From the NCBI GenBank assembly GCA_051954935.1, contig JBQCHG010000001.1, positions 1 to 9,040 of the forward strand: a stretch of DNA of 9,040 nt, written 5' to 3'. The notes under the pieces are model-generated. The model made no database searches. It was given only the letters and a program-made list of their open reading frames with translations, and had not been told where the DNA came from. The translations under genes were made by a program, and so were the position numbers. The stretch is from 66-474 sp051954935 (GTDB lineage: Bacteria; Pseudomonadota; Gammaproteobacteria; Xanthomonadales; Rhodanobacteraceae). Shown piece by piece: positions 1 through 5,909 of this stretch (position 1 is the first letter of the stretch; each line of letters starts with the position of its first letter).

Positions 1-1130
1 ACGGCATCCAGTGCCGGCTGCGTGATCGCCGCGCGGCCCTTGTCCGATGTGAGATCCACGAACCACTGGTCGGTCAGCATCGGCTCGATCACCGCGTCCG
101 AGCGCTGGCTCACAGGCACCTGCAACTTGTGCGGCTTGATCTCGACCAGCAGACCTTGTGCTTCGAGGTCGGCCACGATGCGCTTGCGCGCGTCATAACG
201 GTCGAGGCCGCGATAGTGCTCCGGTGCGTTGTTGTTGATCTTCGCGTCGAGCGTCAGCACGGTGATCTGCGGCAGCTTGTGCCGCTGCCCGATCACGTAG
301 TCGTTGAAATCGTGCGCCGGCGTGATCTTGACCACGCCCGTCCCGAATTCGCGGTCCACGTATTCGTCGAGGATGATCGGAACTTCGCGGCCGGTAATCG
401 GCAGGCGAATGCGTTTGCCATGCAGGTGCTTGTATCGCTCGTCTTCCGGATGCACGGCGACTGCTGCATCGCCCAACATCGTCTCCGGCCTCGTCGTCGC
501 AATGACCAGGCTGTCGTTGCCGTCCGTCATGGGATAACGGATGGACCACAGGTGCCCGTCGCGCTCGACGTTGTTGACCTCCAGGTCCGACACCGCGGTC
601 ATCAGTACCGGATCCCAGTTCACCAGCCGGTTGCCGCGATAGATCAGACCCGCGCGATACCACTCCACGAACACCTTGCGCACTGCGGCCGACAGGCCCT
701 CGTCCATGGTGAAGCGCTCGCGCGACCAGTCTGCCGCCGCGCCGATGCGGCGCATCTGCCGCGTGATGGTGGAGCCGGACTCCTCCTTCCACTGCCACAC
801 GCGCTCGACGAAAGCTTCGCGCCCCAGATCGTGGCGCGTCTTGTTCTCCGCCGCGAGCTGGTTCTCCACGATCTTCTGGGTTGCAATGCCGGCGTGGTCG
901 GTGCCGACCTGCCACAGCGTGTTGTCGCCGCGCATGCGGTGCCAGCGGATCAGTGCGTCCATGATCGTCTGCTGGAACGCGTGCCCCATGTGCAGCGTGC
1001 CGGTGACATTGGGCGGCGGCAGCAGGATGCAGTACGGATCACCGTGGCCGGTGGGCCGGAAGCAGCCGGCCTGCTCCCAGCGCGCGTACCACTTCGATTC
1101 GATCAGCCTGGGGTCGAAACTCTTGTCCAT
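1..1130 (-). CDS. valS: Valine--tRNA ligase, N-terminal part (runs off the window)
   Basis: Class I aminoacyl-tRNA synthetase that charges tRNA(Val) with valine in the cytoplasm. The window holds 376 complete codons from the start; the family is usually about 950 residues, so about 40% is visible. The HIGH-type ATP site is PPPNVTGTLHMGH at residues 38-50, followed by GTDHAGIATQ at 77-86. The CP1 editing domain follows, with TTRPETMLGD at 212-221, GTGVVKITPAHDFNDY at 263-278 and MLTDQWFV at 351-358. The KMSKS loop and anticodon-binding domain lie outside the window. The ATG at 1130 gives MDKSFDP, matching the usual MxKxYxP opening. An in-frame TGA lies 15 codons upstream and no other ATG lies between. 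The Shine-Dalgarno is weak (a GCGAGAGCG stretch). A promoter lies about 60 bases upstream. The identification is certain. Confidence 0.98.
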   Translation of the reverse strand, partial: MDKSFDPRLIESKWYARWEQAGCFRPTGHGDPYCILLPPPNVTGTLHMGHAFQQTIMDALIRWHRMRGDNTLWQVGTDHAGIATQKIVENQLAAENKTRHDLGREAFVERVWQWKEESGSTITRQMRRIGAAADWSRERFTMDEGLSAAVRKVFVEWYRAGLIYRGNRLVNWDPVLMTAVSDLEVNNVERDGHLWSIRYPMTDGNDSLVIATTRPETMLGDAAVAVHPEDERYKHLHGKRIRLPITGREVPIILDEYVDREFGTGVVKITPAHDFNDYVIGQRHKLPQITVLTLDAKINNNAPEHYRGLDRYDARKRIVADLEAQGLLVEIKPHKLQVPVSQRSDAVIEPMLTDQWFVDLTSDKGRAAITQPALDA

Positions 1131-1191
1131 GCGGGGCGTCGCTCTCGCTGGCGCCCTCGGCGGGCGCAGCAATCAAATCAGGGAATCGGTG

Positions 1192-1220
1192 ATTGTACGG
1201 GGCGCTTCAATGCTCGTCAT
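1192..1220 (-). promoter_or_regulatory. Candidate sigma-70 promoter of valS
   Basis: Read on the minus strand there is ATGACG (4 of 6 matches to TTGACA) at 1220-1215, a 17-base spacer, and TACAAT (5 of 6 to TATAAT) at 1197-1192. Transcription would begin near 1184, leaving a leader of about 54 bases before the valS ATG. The -35 hexamer lies at the edge of the palindrome at 1221-1236. The hexamers and spacing are visible; promoter activity is inferred. Confidence 0.5.
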
Positions 1221-1620
1221 TCCGGCGAAGGCCGGACTGCGAAGGCAGGATGCCGGAGCAGAACGCCGAAGGCGGCCCCAAGGACGAGCCGCAGGATGCG
1301 GCGAGTAATCCAGGTGTCTTTGGTGGCCGACATCCATGTCTTTTTCCGCGCCGTCCCGCGGCGCGGGTCACTTTCCTTTCGGGGAAAGTAACCAAAGCCA
1401 TGGGCGCCGGGCATGACGGCCTCGCCAACATCCGGTTGGCTCGACTGCCTGTGCTTCTCGCCGGGCGCGCGCCGGCGCGAACTCGCACCTCCCTGTGCTC
1501 GGACATCGCGCCTTTCCCGCACGCCCGGCTGCGATGCTTGGCGTCATGCGACGGCGCCGAGCACTTCGACAGGGCCATCCGTGGCCTGCCGATCGAGGAT
1601 TGCGGCTTTGGGCTCCGCGC
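1207..1620. repeat. Gene-free stretch with palindromes, likely degenerate dispersed intergenic repeat
   Basis: The 492 bases between valS and hemE hold no believable gene. Several inverted repeats are visible: TCCGGC/GCCGGA around a GAAG loop (1221-1236), GCCGC/GCGGC (1288-1302), ACTTTCC/GGAAAGT (1370-1389), and CAGGGCCA/TGGCCTG with one bulged base (1570-1588). The words CGTCATTCCGGCGAAGGCCGGA and TAATCCAGGTGTCTTT resemble the two halves of the CGTCATTCC...GGAATCCAG palindromes common in proteobacterial intergenic DNA. The GTCACTTTCC...GGAAAGTAACCAAAG part resembles elements I recall from Xanthomonadaceae, whose translations often appear as false hypothetical proteins. Open frames exist on both strands, but none has a recognisable domain or good ribosome site. 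Membership in a dispersed family cannot be proven from one copy. Confidence 0.5.
1370..1389. repeat. Perfect 7-bp inverted repeat inside the intergenic element
   Basis: ACTTTCC (1370-1376) and GGAAAGT (1383-1389) pair perfectly around the six-base loop TTTCGG. After one mismatch the stem can continue by two pairs (GT with AC). No T-run follows on either strand, so it is not a standard intrinsic terminator. It is probably the core of a repeated extragenic element. Confidence 0.5.
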
Positions 1621-1622
1621 GC

Positions 1623-2687
1623 CTAGCCTACATGCGCGATTCCGTGCACCGCATCCACCAGCACGCGCACGTTTTCCGGGTCCACTTCCGGCGTGATGCC
1701 GTGGCCGAGGTTGAAGATATGGCCGGGGTGCGGGCCGAAGTCGTCGAGCACGCGCCGGGCTTCGCGCCGGATCACCTCGGGCGAAGCGAGCAGCGTTGCC
1801 GGGTCGAGGTTGCCCTGCAGCGCGACGCGATCGCCCACGCGGCGGCGCGCCTCGCCGATGGAAATAGTCCAGTCGACACCCAGCGCGGCGCAGCCACTGT
1901 CGGCAAGCGTTTCCAGATGCGCATTCGCGCCCTTGGAGAACAGGATCAGCGGGATCTCGCGCGCGTGCGCGTCCTCGCGCAGCAGCGCTGTGATCTGCGA
2001 CAGATAACGTGCGGAGAATTCGCCGAACATCGAGGCCGACAACAATCCGCCCCAGGTGTCGAACACCATCAGTGCCTGTGCGCCGGCCGCGGCTTGCGCG
2101 GCCAGATACGCGGCAACCGCACGCGCGTTGACGTCCAGCAGCTTGTGCATCGTCGCAGGATCATTGAACGCCAAGGCCTTCACCCGCGCGAAGTCGCGCG
2201 AGCCTTCACCTTCCACCATGTAGCAGGCGAGCGTCCACGGGCTGCCGGCAAAACCGATCAGCGGCACGCGGCCGTCCAGCTCGCGGCGGATCAATCGCAC
2301 CGCGTCCGTCACGTAGCGCAATGAGCTTTCCGGATCGGGCGCGCCGAGCTTCGCAATGTCCGTGGCCGAGCGCAGCGGGCGGTGGAACTTCGGCCCTTCG
2401 CCCTCGACGAAGTGCAGGCCCAGGCCCATCGCATCCGGAATGGTCAGGATGTCGGAGAACAGGATCGCCGCATCCAGAGCGAAGCGCTCGATCGGTTGAA
2501 GCGTGACTTCGCAGGCGAGTTCCGGCGTCTTGGCGAGCGCCAGGAAACTGCCGGCGCGCGCCCGCGTTGCGCGATATTCGGGGAGATAACGCCCGGCCTG
2601 GCGCATGATCCACACCGGCGTCGCATCCACCGGTTGGCGCCGCAGCGCGCGCAGAAAACGGCTGCTTAGGTTCGATGCCTCAGCCAT
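1623..2687 (-). CDS. hemE: Uroporphyrinogen decarboxylase
   Basis: HemE removes the four acetate carboxyls of uroporphyrinogen III to give coproporphyrinogen III in heme synthesis. It is a cytoplasmic, cofactor-free enzyme. The 354 residues are full family length. Both signatures are present: PVWIMRQAGRYLPEYR at 24-39 (conserved R29 and R33) and GFAGSPWTLACYMVEG at 145-160 (Y156). The catalytic Asp is D79 in ILFSDI, and the C-terminal conserved His is H329 in FNLGHGI. The ATG at 2687 gives MAEASNLSSRFLRAL, a normal start. It overlaps the end of the upstream WGR gene by 8 bases (ATGGCTGA), so translation is probably coupled and hemE probably has no promoter of its own. The stop is TAG, and the palindromic gene-free stretch begins just beyond it. 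Confidence 0.98.
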   Translation of the reverse strand: MAEASNLSSRFLRALRRQPVDATPVWIMRQAGRYLPEYRATRARAGSFLALAKTPELACEVTLQPIERFALDAAILFSDILTIPDAMGLGLHFVEGEGPKFHRPLRSATDIAKLGAPDPESSLRYVTDAVRLIRRELDGRVPLIGFAGSPWTLACYMVEGEGSRDFARVKALAFNDPATMHKLLDVNARAVAAYLAAQAAAGAQALMVFDTWGGLLSASMFGEFSARYLSQITALLREDAHAREIPLILFSKGANAHLETLADSGCAALGVDWTISIGEARRRVGDRVALQGNLDPATLLASPEVIRREARRVLDDFGPHPGHIFNLGHGITPEVDPENVRVLVDAVHGIAHVG

Positions 2688-2940
2688 TCGGATTCTCGAA
2701 GCCTTGCGCGAACATCTGCTTGAAACCGCGCTTCAGTTGCGCGTCGCGCGCGTGCTCGAAGGCGGCCAGCGCGTCGTCGCGCTTCAGATATACCTCGCGT
2801 TTCAGCGTCGCGCGTCCGCCTTGCGCGCCGGATTCGCGATAGAGCGTCCAGCCACCGAGCAGGTCCTGCTCCAGCGTGAGCTGGCAATAGCGCGGCGGAT
2901 TTTCGGCGGTGTTGCCGAGCGATTGCAGATAGACGCGCAT
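2680..2940 (-). CDS. Small WGR-domain protein
   Basis: An 86-residue protein that is essentially one WGR-type domain. This fold occurs in PARP proteins, in MolR-like proteins and as short stand-alone bacterial proteins, and is thought to bind nucleic acid; the job of the short form is not known. Visible landmarks are YCQLTLEQDLLGGWTLYRE (18-36, with W31), GGRATLKREVYLKRDDALAAF (start near 41), and the terminal DAQLKRGFKQMF (66-77). The Trp-Gly-Arg motif that names the family is not intact: the position reads RESGAQGG. No signal peptide or membrane segment is seen. The gene overlaps hemE by 8 bases. The ATG at 2940 has almost no Shine-Dalgarno. A TACAAT element lies about 30 bases upstream. 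Family assignment is fairly firm; function is unknown. Confidence 0.85.
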   Translation of the reverse strand: MRVYLQSLGNTAENPPRYCQLTLEQDLLGGWTLYRESGAQGGRATLKREVYLKRDDALAAFEHARDAQLKRGFKQMFAQGFENPNG

Positions 2941-2967
2941 GCGGAGCGGGGCGGCGAGGAGACGGAC

Positions 2968-2973
2968 ATTGTA
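2968..2973 (-). promoter_or_regulatory. Candidate -10 element ahead of the WGR-hemE pair
   Basis: On the minus strand TACAAT (5 of 6 to TATAAT) occurs within CACTTACAATGTCC. It would give a leader of about 20 bases before the WGR ATG. No good -35 is found 16-18 bases upstream, so an activator or read-through from aroB may contribute. This is an inference from one hexamer. Confidence 0.35.
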
Positions 2974-3029
2974 AGTGAAGCGGGGATCGGGGATGGATGG
3001 CGGGGACCACGGGCGATGCGCTGTCGAGC

Positions 3030-3052
3030 GCTTGCAGCGCGCAAGCTCCTAC
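3030..3052 (-). repeat. REP-like palindrome with a GTAG head
   Basis: Read on the minus strand from 3052: GTAG, then GA, GCTTGC, GCGCT, GCAAGC. The inverted repeat GCTTGC/GCAAGC has a five-base loop. A GTAG head followed by GAGC and a GC-rich hairpin is the layout of REP elements described in Stenotrophomonas and relatives, which are associated with RAYT transposases. The TAG of the head is also the aroB stop codon. The structure is visible; family membership is inferred from memory of similar elements. Confidence 0.55.
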
Positions 3053-4128
3053 ACCAGTACCTCGCGCACCGCTGCCTCATCCGTTCTTTCGACGATCTCC
3101 GCGTGCCCGATTCCTCGCCAGAGGATCAGCCGCAGCGCGCCCGCGCGATTCTTCTTGTCCAGCCGCATGCGGGCGATCAGGGCATCGGAGTGCAATCCCG
3201 GCGGCACTTCGGTGGGCAACCCGAACTCCCGCAACAGGGTCCGCAGGCGCTGGGTATCGGTATTGCCAGAGATGCCGAGCCGCTCCGACAAGCGCGCCGC
3301 GAGCACCATCCCGATCGCGACCGCCTCGCCGTGCAGCAGCGTGCCGTAACCGGCTTGCGTTTCGATTGCGTGTCCGAAGGTGTGGCCGAAATTGAGCAAT
3401 GCGCGTTCGCCTGCTTCGTGCTCGTCGCGCTCTACTACGCCGGCCTTGAAGCGGCAGCAGGTCGCGATCGCATGTGTCAGCGCATCCGCATCGCGTGCCA
3501 GCAATCGTGTCGCGTTCGCTTCCAGCCAGGAGAAGAATTCCGCATCACCGATGCACGCGGTCTTGATCACCTCGGCAAAACCCGCACGCAGCTCGCGACC
3601 GGGCAGGGTTGCGAGCGTGTCGAGATCGGCGATCACCGCGCGCGGCTGGTGGAAGGCGCCGATCAGGTTCTTGCCGGCTGCGTGGTCCACGCCGGTCTTG
3701 CCGCCGACCGAGGAATCCACCATCGCCAGCAGCGTGGTCGGCATCTGCAGGAAGTCGATGCCGCGCATCCAGCACGCCGCCGCGAATCCGGTGATGTCGC
3801 CGACCACACCGCCGCCCAACGCGATCACGCAGGCGTCGCGCGTGGCGCCGAGTTGCGCAAGGGCATCGAATACCTTCGACACCGCATCCAGATTCTTGTG
3901 CGCTTCGCCGGTGGACAAGGCCAGGACGACGGGATTCATGCCGTGGCCTTCCAGCGTTTCGCGCACGCGCCAGGCATGGAGCGGCGCGACATTTTCGTCG
4001 CTGGCGATCAGCACATGCGGCCCGCGAATCTTGTCGCGCCAATTCGCGGCATCGGAAAGCAGGCCCGATCCGATCCGGACCGGATAGCGCCGCTCCCCGA
4101 GACCGACTTCGATCTCGGCGCCGCTCAT
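3049..4128 (-). CDS. aroB: 3-dehydroquinate synthase
   Basis: AroB converts DAHP to 3-dehydroquinate, the second step of the shikimate pathway. It is cytoplasmic and needs NAD+ and a divalent metal. With the ATG at 4128 it has 359 residues, the normal length. NAD-binding motifs are STGEAHKNL (72-80), GGGVVGDITGF (105-115) and MPTTLLAMVDSSVGGKTGVD (129-148). Metal ligands expected from the family are E186 in FAEVIKTA, H249 in LNFGHTFGHA and H266 in LHGEAVAIGM. An upstream GTG would add ten residues, but the ATG is preferred: it begins the conserved region and forms an ATGA overlap with the aroK stop, typical of coupled translation. The stop TAG is the GTAG head of a REP-like palindrome. Linkage to aroK is classic for gammaproteobacteria. 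Confidence 0.97.
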   Translation of the reverse strand: MSGAEIEVGLGERRYPVRIGSGLLSDAANWRDKIRGPHVLIASDENVAPLHAWRVRETLEGHGMNPVVLALSTGEAHKNLDAVSKVFDALAQLGATRDACVIALGGGVVGDITGFAAACWMRGIDFLQMPTTLLAMVDSSVGGKTGVDHAAGKNLIGAFHQPRAVIADLDTLATLPGRELRAGFAEVIKTACIGDAEFFSWLEANATRLLARDADALTHAIATCCRFKAGVVERDEHEAGERALLNFGHTFGHAIETQAGYGTLLHGEAVAIGMVLAARLSERLGISGNTDTQRLRTLLREFGLPTEVPPGLHSDALIARMRLDKKNRAGALRLILWRGIGHAEIVERTDEAAVREVLV

Positions 4129-4673
4129 GCGATGCGTGCCTGGGGCGAGCGATTCCACCGCGCTTCCAGCAATTGCGCGACCTGTTCCGCGGCGTGCGCT
4201 GGGGTTTGCGCGTGCGAAGGCACGACCAGGTCGGCGATACCCGCGTAGAGCGGGTCGCGCGTGCGGGCCATTGCTTCCAGCCGTTCGCGGCGATCGGCCG
4301 ATTGCAGCAGCGGGCGATGGCGATCGCGCTCCAACCGCTGCAGTTGCTGCTCCACGCTGGTCTGCAACCAGACGACGAAACCGCGAGCGGCCAGCAGCGC
4401 GCGATTGGCTTCATCGAGGATCGCGCCGCCGCCTGTCGCCAGAACCACGCCCTCGCGCCCGCTGCATTCTGAAAGCAGCGTCGATTCGCGGCGACGGAAT
4501 CCGGGCTCCCCCTCGATGTCGAAAATCAGCGGTACATCCGCGCCGGTGTGCGCCTCGATCTCCGCATCGAGGTCCAGGAATGGCAGATCGAAGTGCGCGG
4601 CCAGCCGCTTGCCGATCGTGGTCTTGCCCGCGCCCATCGGGCCGATCAGGAACAGGTTGCGTGAAGGGTTCAA
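4125..4673 (-). CDS. aroK: Shikimate kinase I, TTG start
   Basis: AroK phosphorylates shikimate to shikimate 3-phosphate with ATP, in the cytoplasm. The 182 residues fit the family, with a slightly long tail. The P-loop is GPMGAGKTT at 11-19. D34 and D36 (LDLDAEIE) and R60 (GFRRRE) are the expected shikimate contacts. GGG at 81-83 is the conserved triad, and RPLL at 120-123 is in the LID region. The start must be TTG at 4673: an in-frame TGA lies eleven codons upstream, no ATG or GTG intervenes, and the first internal ATG lies inside the P-loop. No Shine-Dalgarno is evident, so initiation may be weak. The stop overlaps the aroB start by 4 bases. It is the first gene of the aroK-aroB unit and is divergent from dodecin. 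The name aroK rather than aroL rests on its linkage to aroB. Confidence 0.96.
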   Translation of the reverse strand: MNPSRNLFLIGPMGAGKTTIGKRLAAHFDLPFLDLDAEIEAHTGADVPLIFDIEGEPGFRRRESTLLSECSGREGVVLATGGGAILDEANRALLAARGFVVWLQTSVEQQLQRLERDRHRPLLQSADRRERLEAMARTRDPLYAGIADLVVPSHAQTPAHAAEQVAQLLEARWNRSPQARIA

Positions 4674-4702
4674 GCCGAGGCGCCGAATGCGGGAGATGGC
4701 CC

Positions 4703-4731
4703 ATCATGCCATCGGCGCACCTCGGGGTTAA
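4703..4731 (-). promoter_or_regulatory. Candidate aroK promoter
   Basis: On the minus strand TTAACC (4 of 6 to TTGACA, 4731-4726), a 17-base spacer, then CATGAT (4 of 6 to TATAAT, 4708-4703) preceded by TGG, an extended -10 arrangement. It would give a leader of about 23 bases before the TTG. The match is moderate and activity is inferred. Confidence 0.35.
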
Positions 4732-4756
4732 CTGCCTTTGTGGGAGAGTGCTGGCA

Positions 4757-4782
4757 GGATCCCCGCTTCCGAAGCGGGATCC
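4757..4782. repeat. Strong hairpin in the aroK-dodecin divergent region
   Basis: GGATCCCCGCTT and AAGCGGGATCC pair over 11 bases with a single bulged C and a CCG loop. No T-run follows on either strand, so it does not look like an ordinary intrinsic terminator. It lies upstream of both divergent candidate promoters. It could be a REP-like palindrome or a DNA-binding site; the sequence does not decide. Confidence 0.5.
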
Positions 4783-4827
4783 GTACAAAGTTGTGCGAGC
4801 GGAAACGCGCATTCCCCACGCCGGGTT

Positions 4828-4836
4828 TGCTACGAT
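4828..4836 (+). promoter_or_regulatory. Candidate extended -10 promoter of dodecin
   Basis: TGC followed by TACGAT (4 of 6 to TATAAT) is an extended -10 motif. The expected -35 position (CGCATT) is poor. Transcription would begin near 4843 and give a leader of about 57 bases. No riboswitch fold was recognised in that leader. Confidence 0.35.
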
Positions 4837-4889
4837 GCTCCGCATACGGCGACGCACGTCTGGGCGTTCCGTGCATGGCCATCCGCAAC

Positions 4890-4894
4890 GGAGG
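4890..4894 (+). promoter_or_regulatory. Strong Shine-Dalgarno of dodecin
   Basis: GGAGG ends five bases before the ATG at 4900. It is the best ribosome site in the window, fixes the dodecin start, and suggests high translation compared with its neighbours. Confidence 0.8.
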
Positions 4895-4899
4895 TTCCC

Positions 4900-5103
4900 A
4901 TGTCCGTCACCAAGATCATCGAATTGAGCGCGTCGTCCGAGAAGGGTATCGAGGATGCGGTGAAGCATGGACTGGGCAAGGCATCGGCCACCGTAAAGAA
5001 CATCAAGGGCGCCTGGATCAACGAGATCAAGGTCGTCACCAACGACAACGGAACCATCAAGGAGTGGCGCGTCAACATGCGGATCAACTTCGTTGTCGAT
5101 TGA
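4900..5103 (+). CDS. Dodecin family flavin-binding protein
   Basis: A 67-residue protein of the dodecin family. These proteins form hollow dodecamers that hold flavin (FMN, riboflavin or lumichrome) and are thought to store or quench it. The whole chain fits the fold: strand VTKIIELSASS (3-13), helix GIEDAVKHGLGKASATV (16-32), then NIKGAWINEIKVV (34-46, with the flavin-stacking Trp candidate W39) and the closing strands IKEWRVNMRINFVVD (53-67). By alignment in the head, the Gln that contacts flavin in the Halobacterium protein is Arg here (R57). I recall this as a variant of some bacterial dodecins. The start is set by a perfect GGAGG. It is divergent from aroK and lies 91 bases before the response-regulator gene, with no clear terminator between, so read-through into that operon is possible. 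Confidence 0.93.
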   Translation: MSVTKIIELSASSEKGIEDAVKHGLGKASATVKNIKGAWINEIKVVTNDNGTIKEWRVNMRINFVVD

Positions 5104-5194
5104 GGAAATGCCGGGGCTGTGCGGGACCGGAGGCACCGAGGCAACGGACGGCTCGATTTCATCCTGATTTGGGCGACTCGATGGGGGAGCTTGC

Positions 5195-5899
5195 ATGAGC
5201 GAACGCGAATGGACGATCGGCTGTCTGGAGGACGATCCCGAGCAGGCCGCGCTATTGCGGCTGTGGCTGGAGTCGGCCGGTTACCGTTGCGCGCTGTTTG
5301 CCGGCGCCGGCGAATTTCGCAAGCGTCTGGGCAGCGAGGCCGTTGACCTGCTGCTGCTGGACTGGAACCTGCCGGACGCGACCGGCCTGGAAGTGCTGGA
5401 CTGGATCCGGCACTCGCCGAATTCGGATTTGCCCGTGCTGTTTCTGACCGCGCGCGGCGAGGAAGGCGACATCGTGGATGCCTTGCAGGCGGGCGCAGAC
5501 GATTACGTGGTGAAACCGCCCAAGCAGGCCGAACTGCTGGCGCGCGTGCGCGCGGTGCTGCGCCGGCGTGGCGGTGCAGTCGAAGGCGAAGCGCAATCGT
5601 CCCTGTCGCTTCCGCCGTACACGGTGGATCAGCAGCGGCGCCGGATCAGCGTGGCGGGCGAGGAGATCGAGCTCACCCAGCGTGAATACGAACTGGCCTG
5701 CTATCTGATCCGCCGCCAGGGCCGCATCGTCAGCCGCGATGCGTTGCTGGAGAACATCTGGAACCTCGGCCCCAGCGTCAGCACGCGCACGGTGGATACG
5801 CACGTCAGCCGGTTGCGCAAGAAGCTGCAATTGTCGGGCGAACATGGCTGGCGGCTGACGGCCATCTATCAGCACGGGTACAGATTGGAACCTGCCTGA
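5195..5899 (+). CDS. OmpR/PhoB-family response regulator without adjacent kinase
   Basis: A cytoplasmic two-component regulator of 234 residues. The receiver domain (about 7-122) has the acidic pair D13-D14 in LEDDPEQ, phospho-acceptor D56 in LLLLDWNLP, T85 in LFLTARG, Y104 and K107 in DDYVVKPP, so it should be phosphorylatable. A linker at about 125-140 leads to a winged-helix DNA-binding domain (about 141-234) with ELTQREYELACYLIRRQG (159-176), the recognition-helix region STRTVDTHVSRLRKKL (196-211) and the terminal wing IYQHGYRLE. The Shine-Dalgarno GGGGGAG (5183-5189) lies 5 bases before the ATG. No histidine kinase gene is in the window, so the partner is elsewhere. It heads a tight gene run: pdxH starts 10 bases after its stop. 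I cannot name a specific ortholog; the regulon is unknown. Confidence 0.93.
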   Translation: MSEREWTIGCLEDDPEQAALLRLWLESAGYRCALFAGAGEFRKRLGSEAVDLLLLDWNLPDATGLEVLDWIRHSPNSDLPVLFLTARGEEGDIVDALQAGADDYVVKPPKQAELLARVRAVLRRRGGAVEGEAQSSLSLPPYTVDQQRRRISVAGEEIELTQREYELACYLIRRQGRIVSRDALLENIWNLGPSVSTRTVDTHVSRLRKKLQLSGEHGWRLTAIYQHGYRLEPA

Positions 5900-5909
5900 G
5901 CACACACGG

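Noticed and set aside
129..1391. 420-codon open frame on the plus strand
   Set aside because: It lies antisense to valS, whose reading is unmistakable. Long antisense frames are common in GC-rich genes, and the translation has no recognisable domain.
1193..1696. Open frames on both strands in the hemE-valS gap
   Set aside because: They have no domain and no ribosome site, some run into hemE, and the DNA is palindromic repeat-like. They fit false ORFs in an intergenic element.
4129..4158. GTG start that would lengthen AroB by ten residues
   Set aside because: The ATG at 4128 overlaps the aroK stop as ATGA and begins the conserved region; the extension lies inside aroK.
2605..4248. 547-codon open frame on the plus strand
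   Set aside because: It is antisense across the WGR gene, the intergenic gap and aroB. The translation is compositionally biased without motifs, and the sense genes fully explain the region.
4740..4899. Possible FMN riboswitch before dodecin, or TPP/cobalamin riboswitch for the downstream genes
   Set aside because: I could not find the conserved core motifs of these riboswitches in the leader or in the 91-base gap before the regulator gene.
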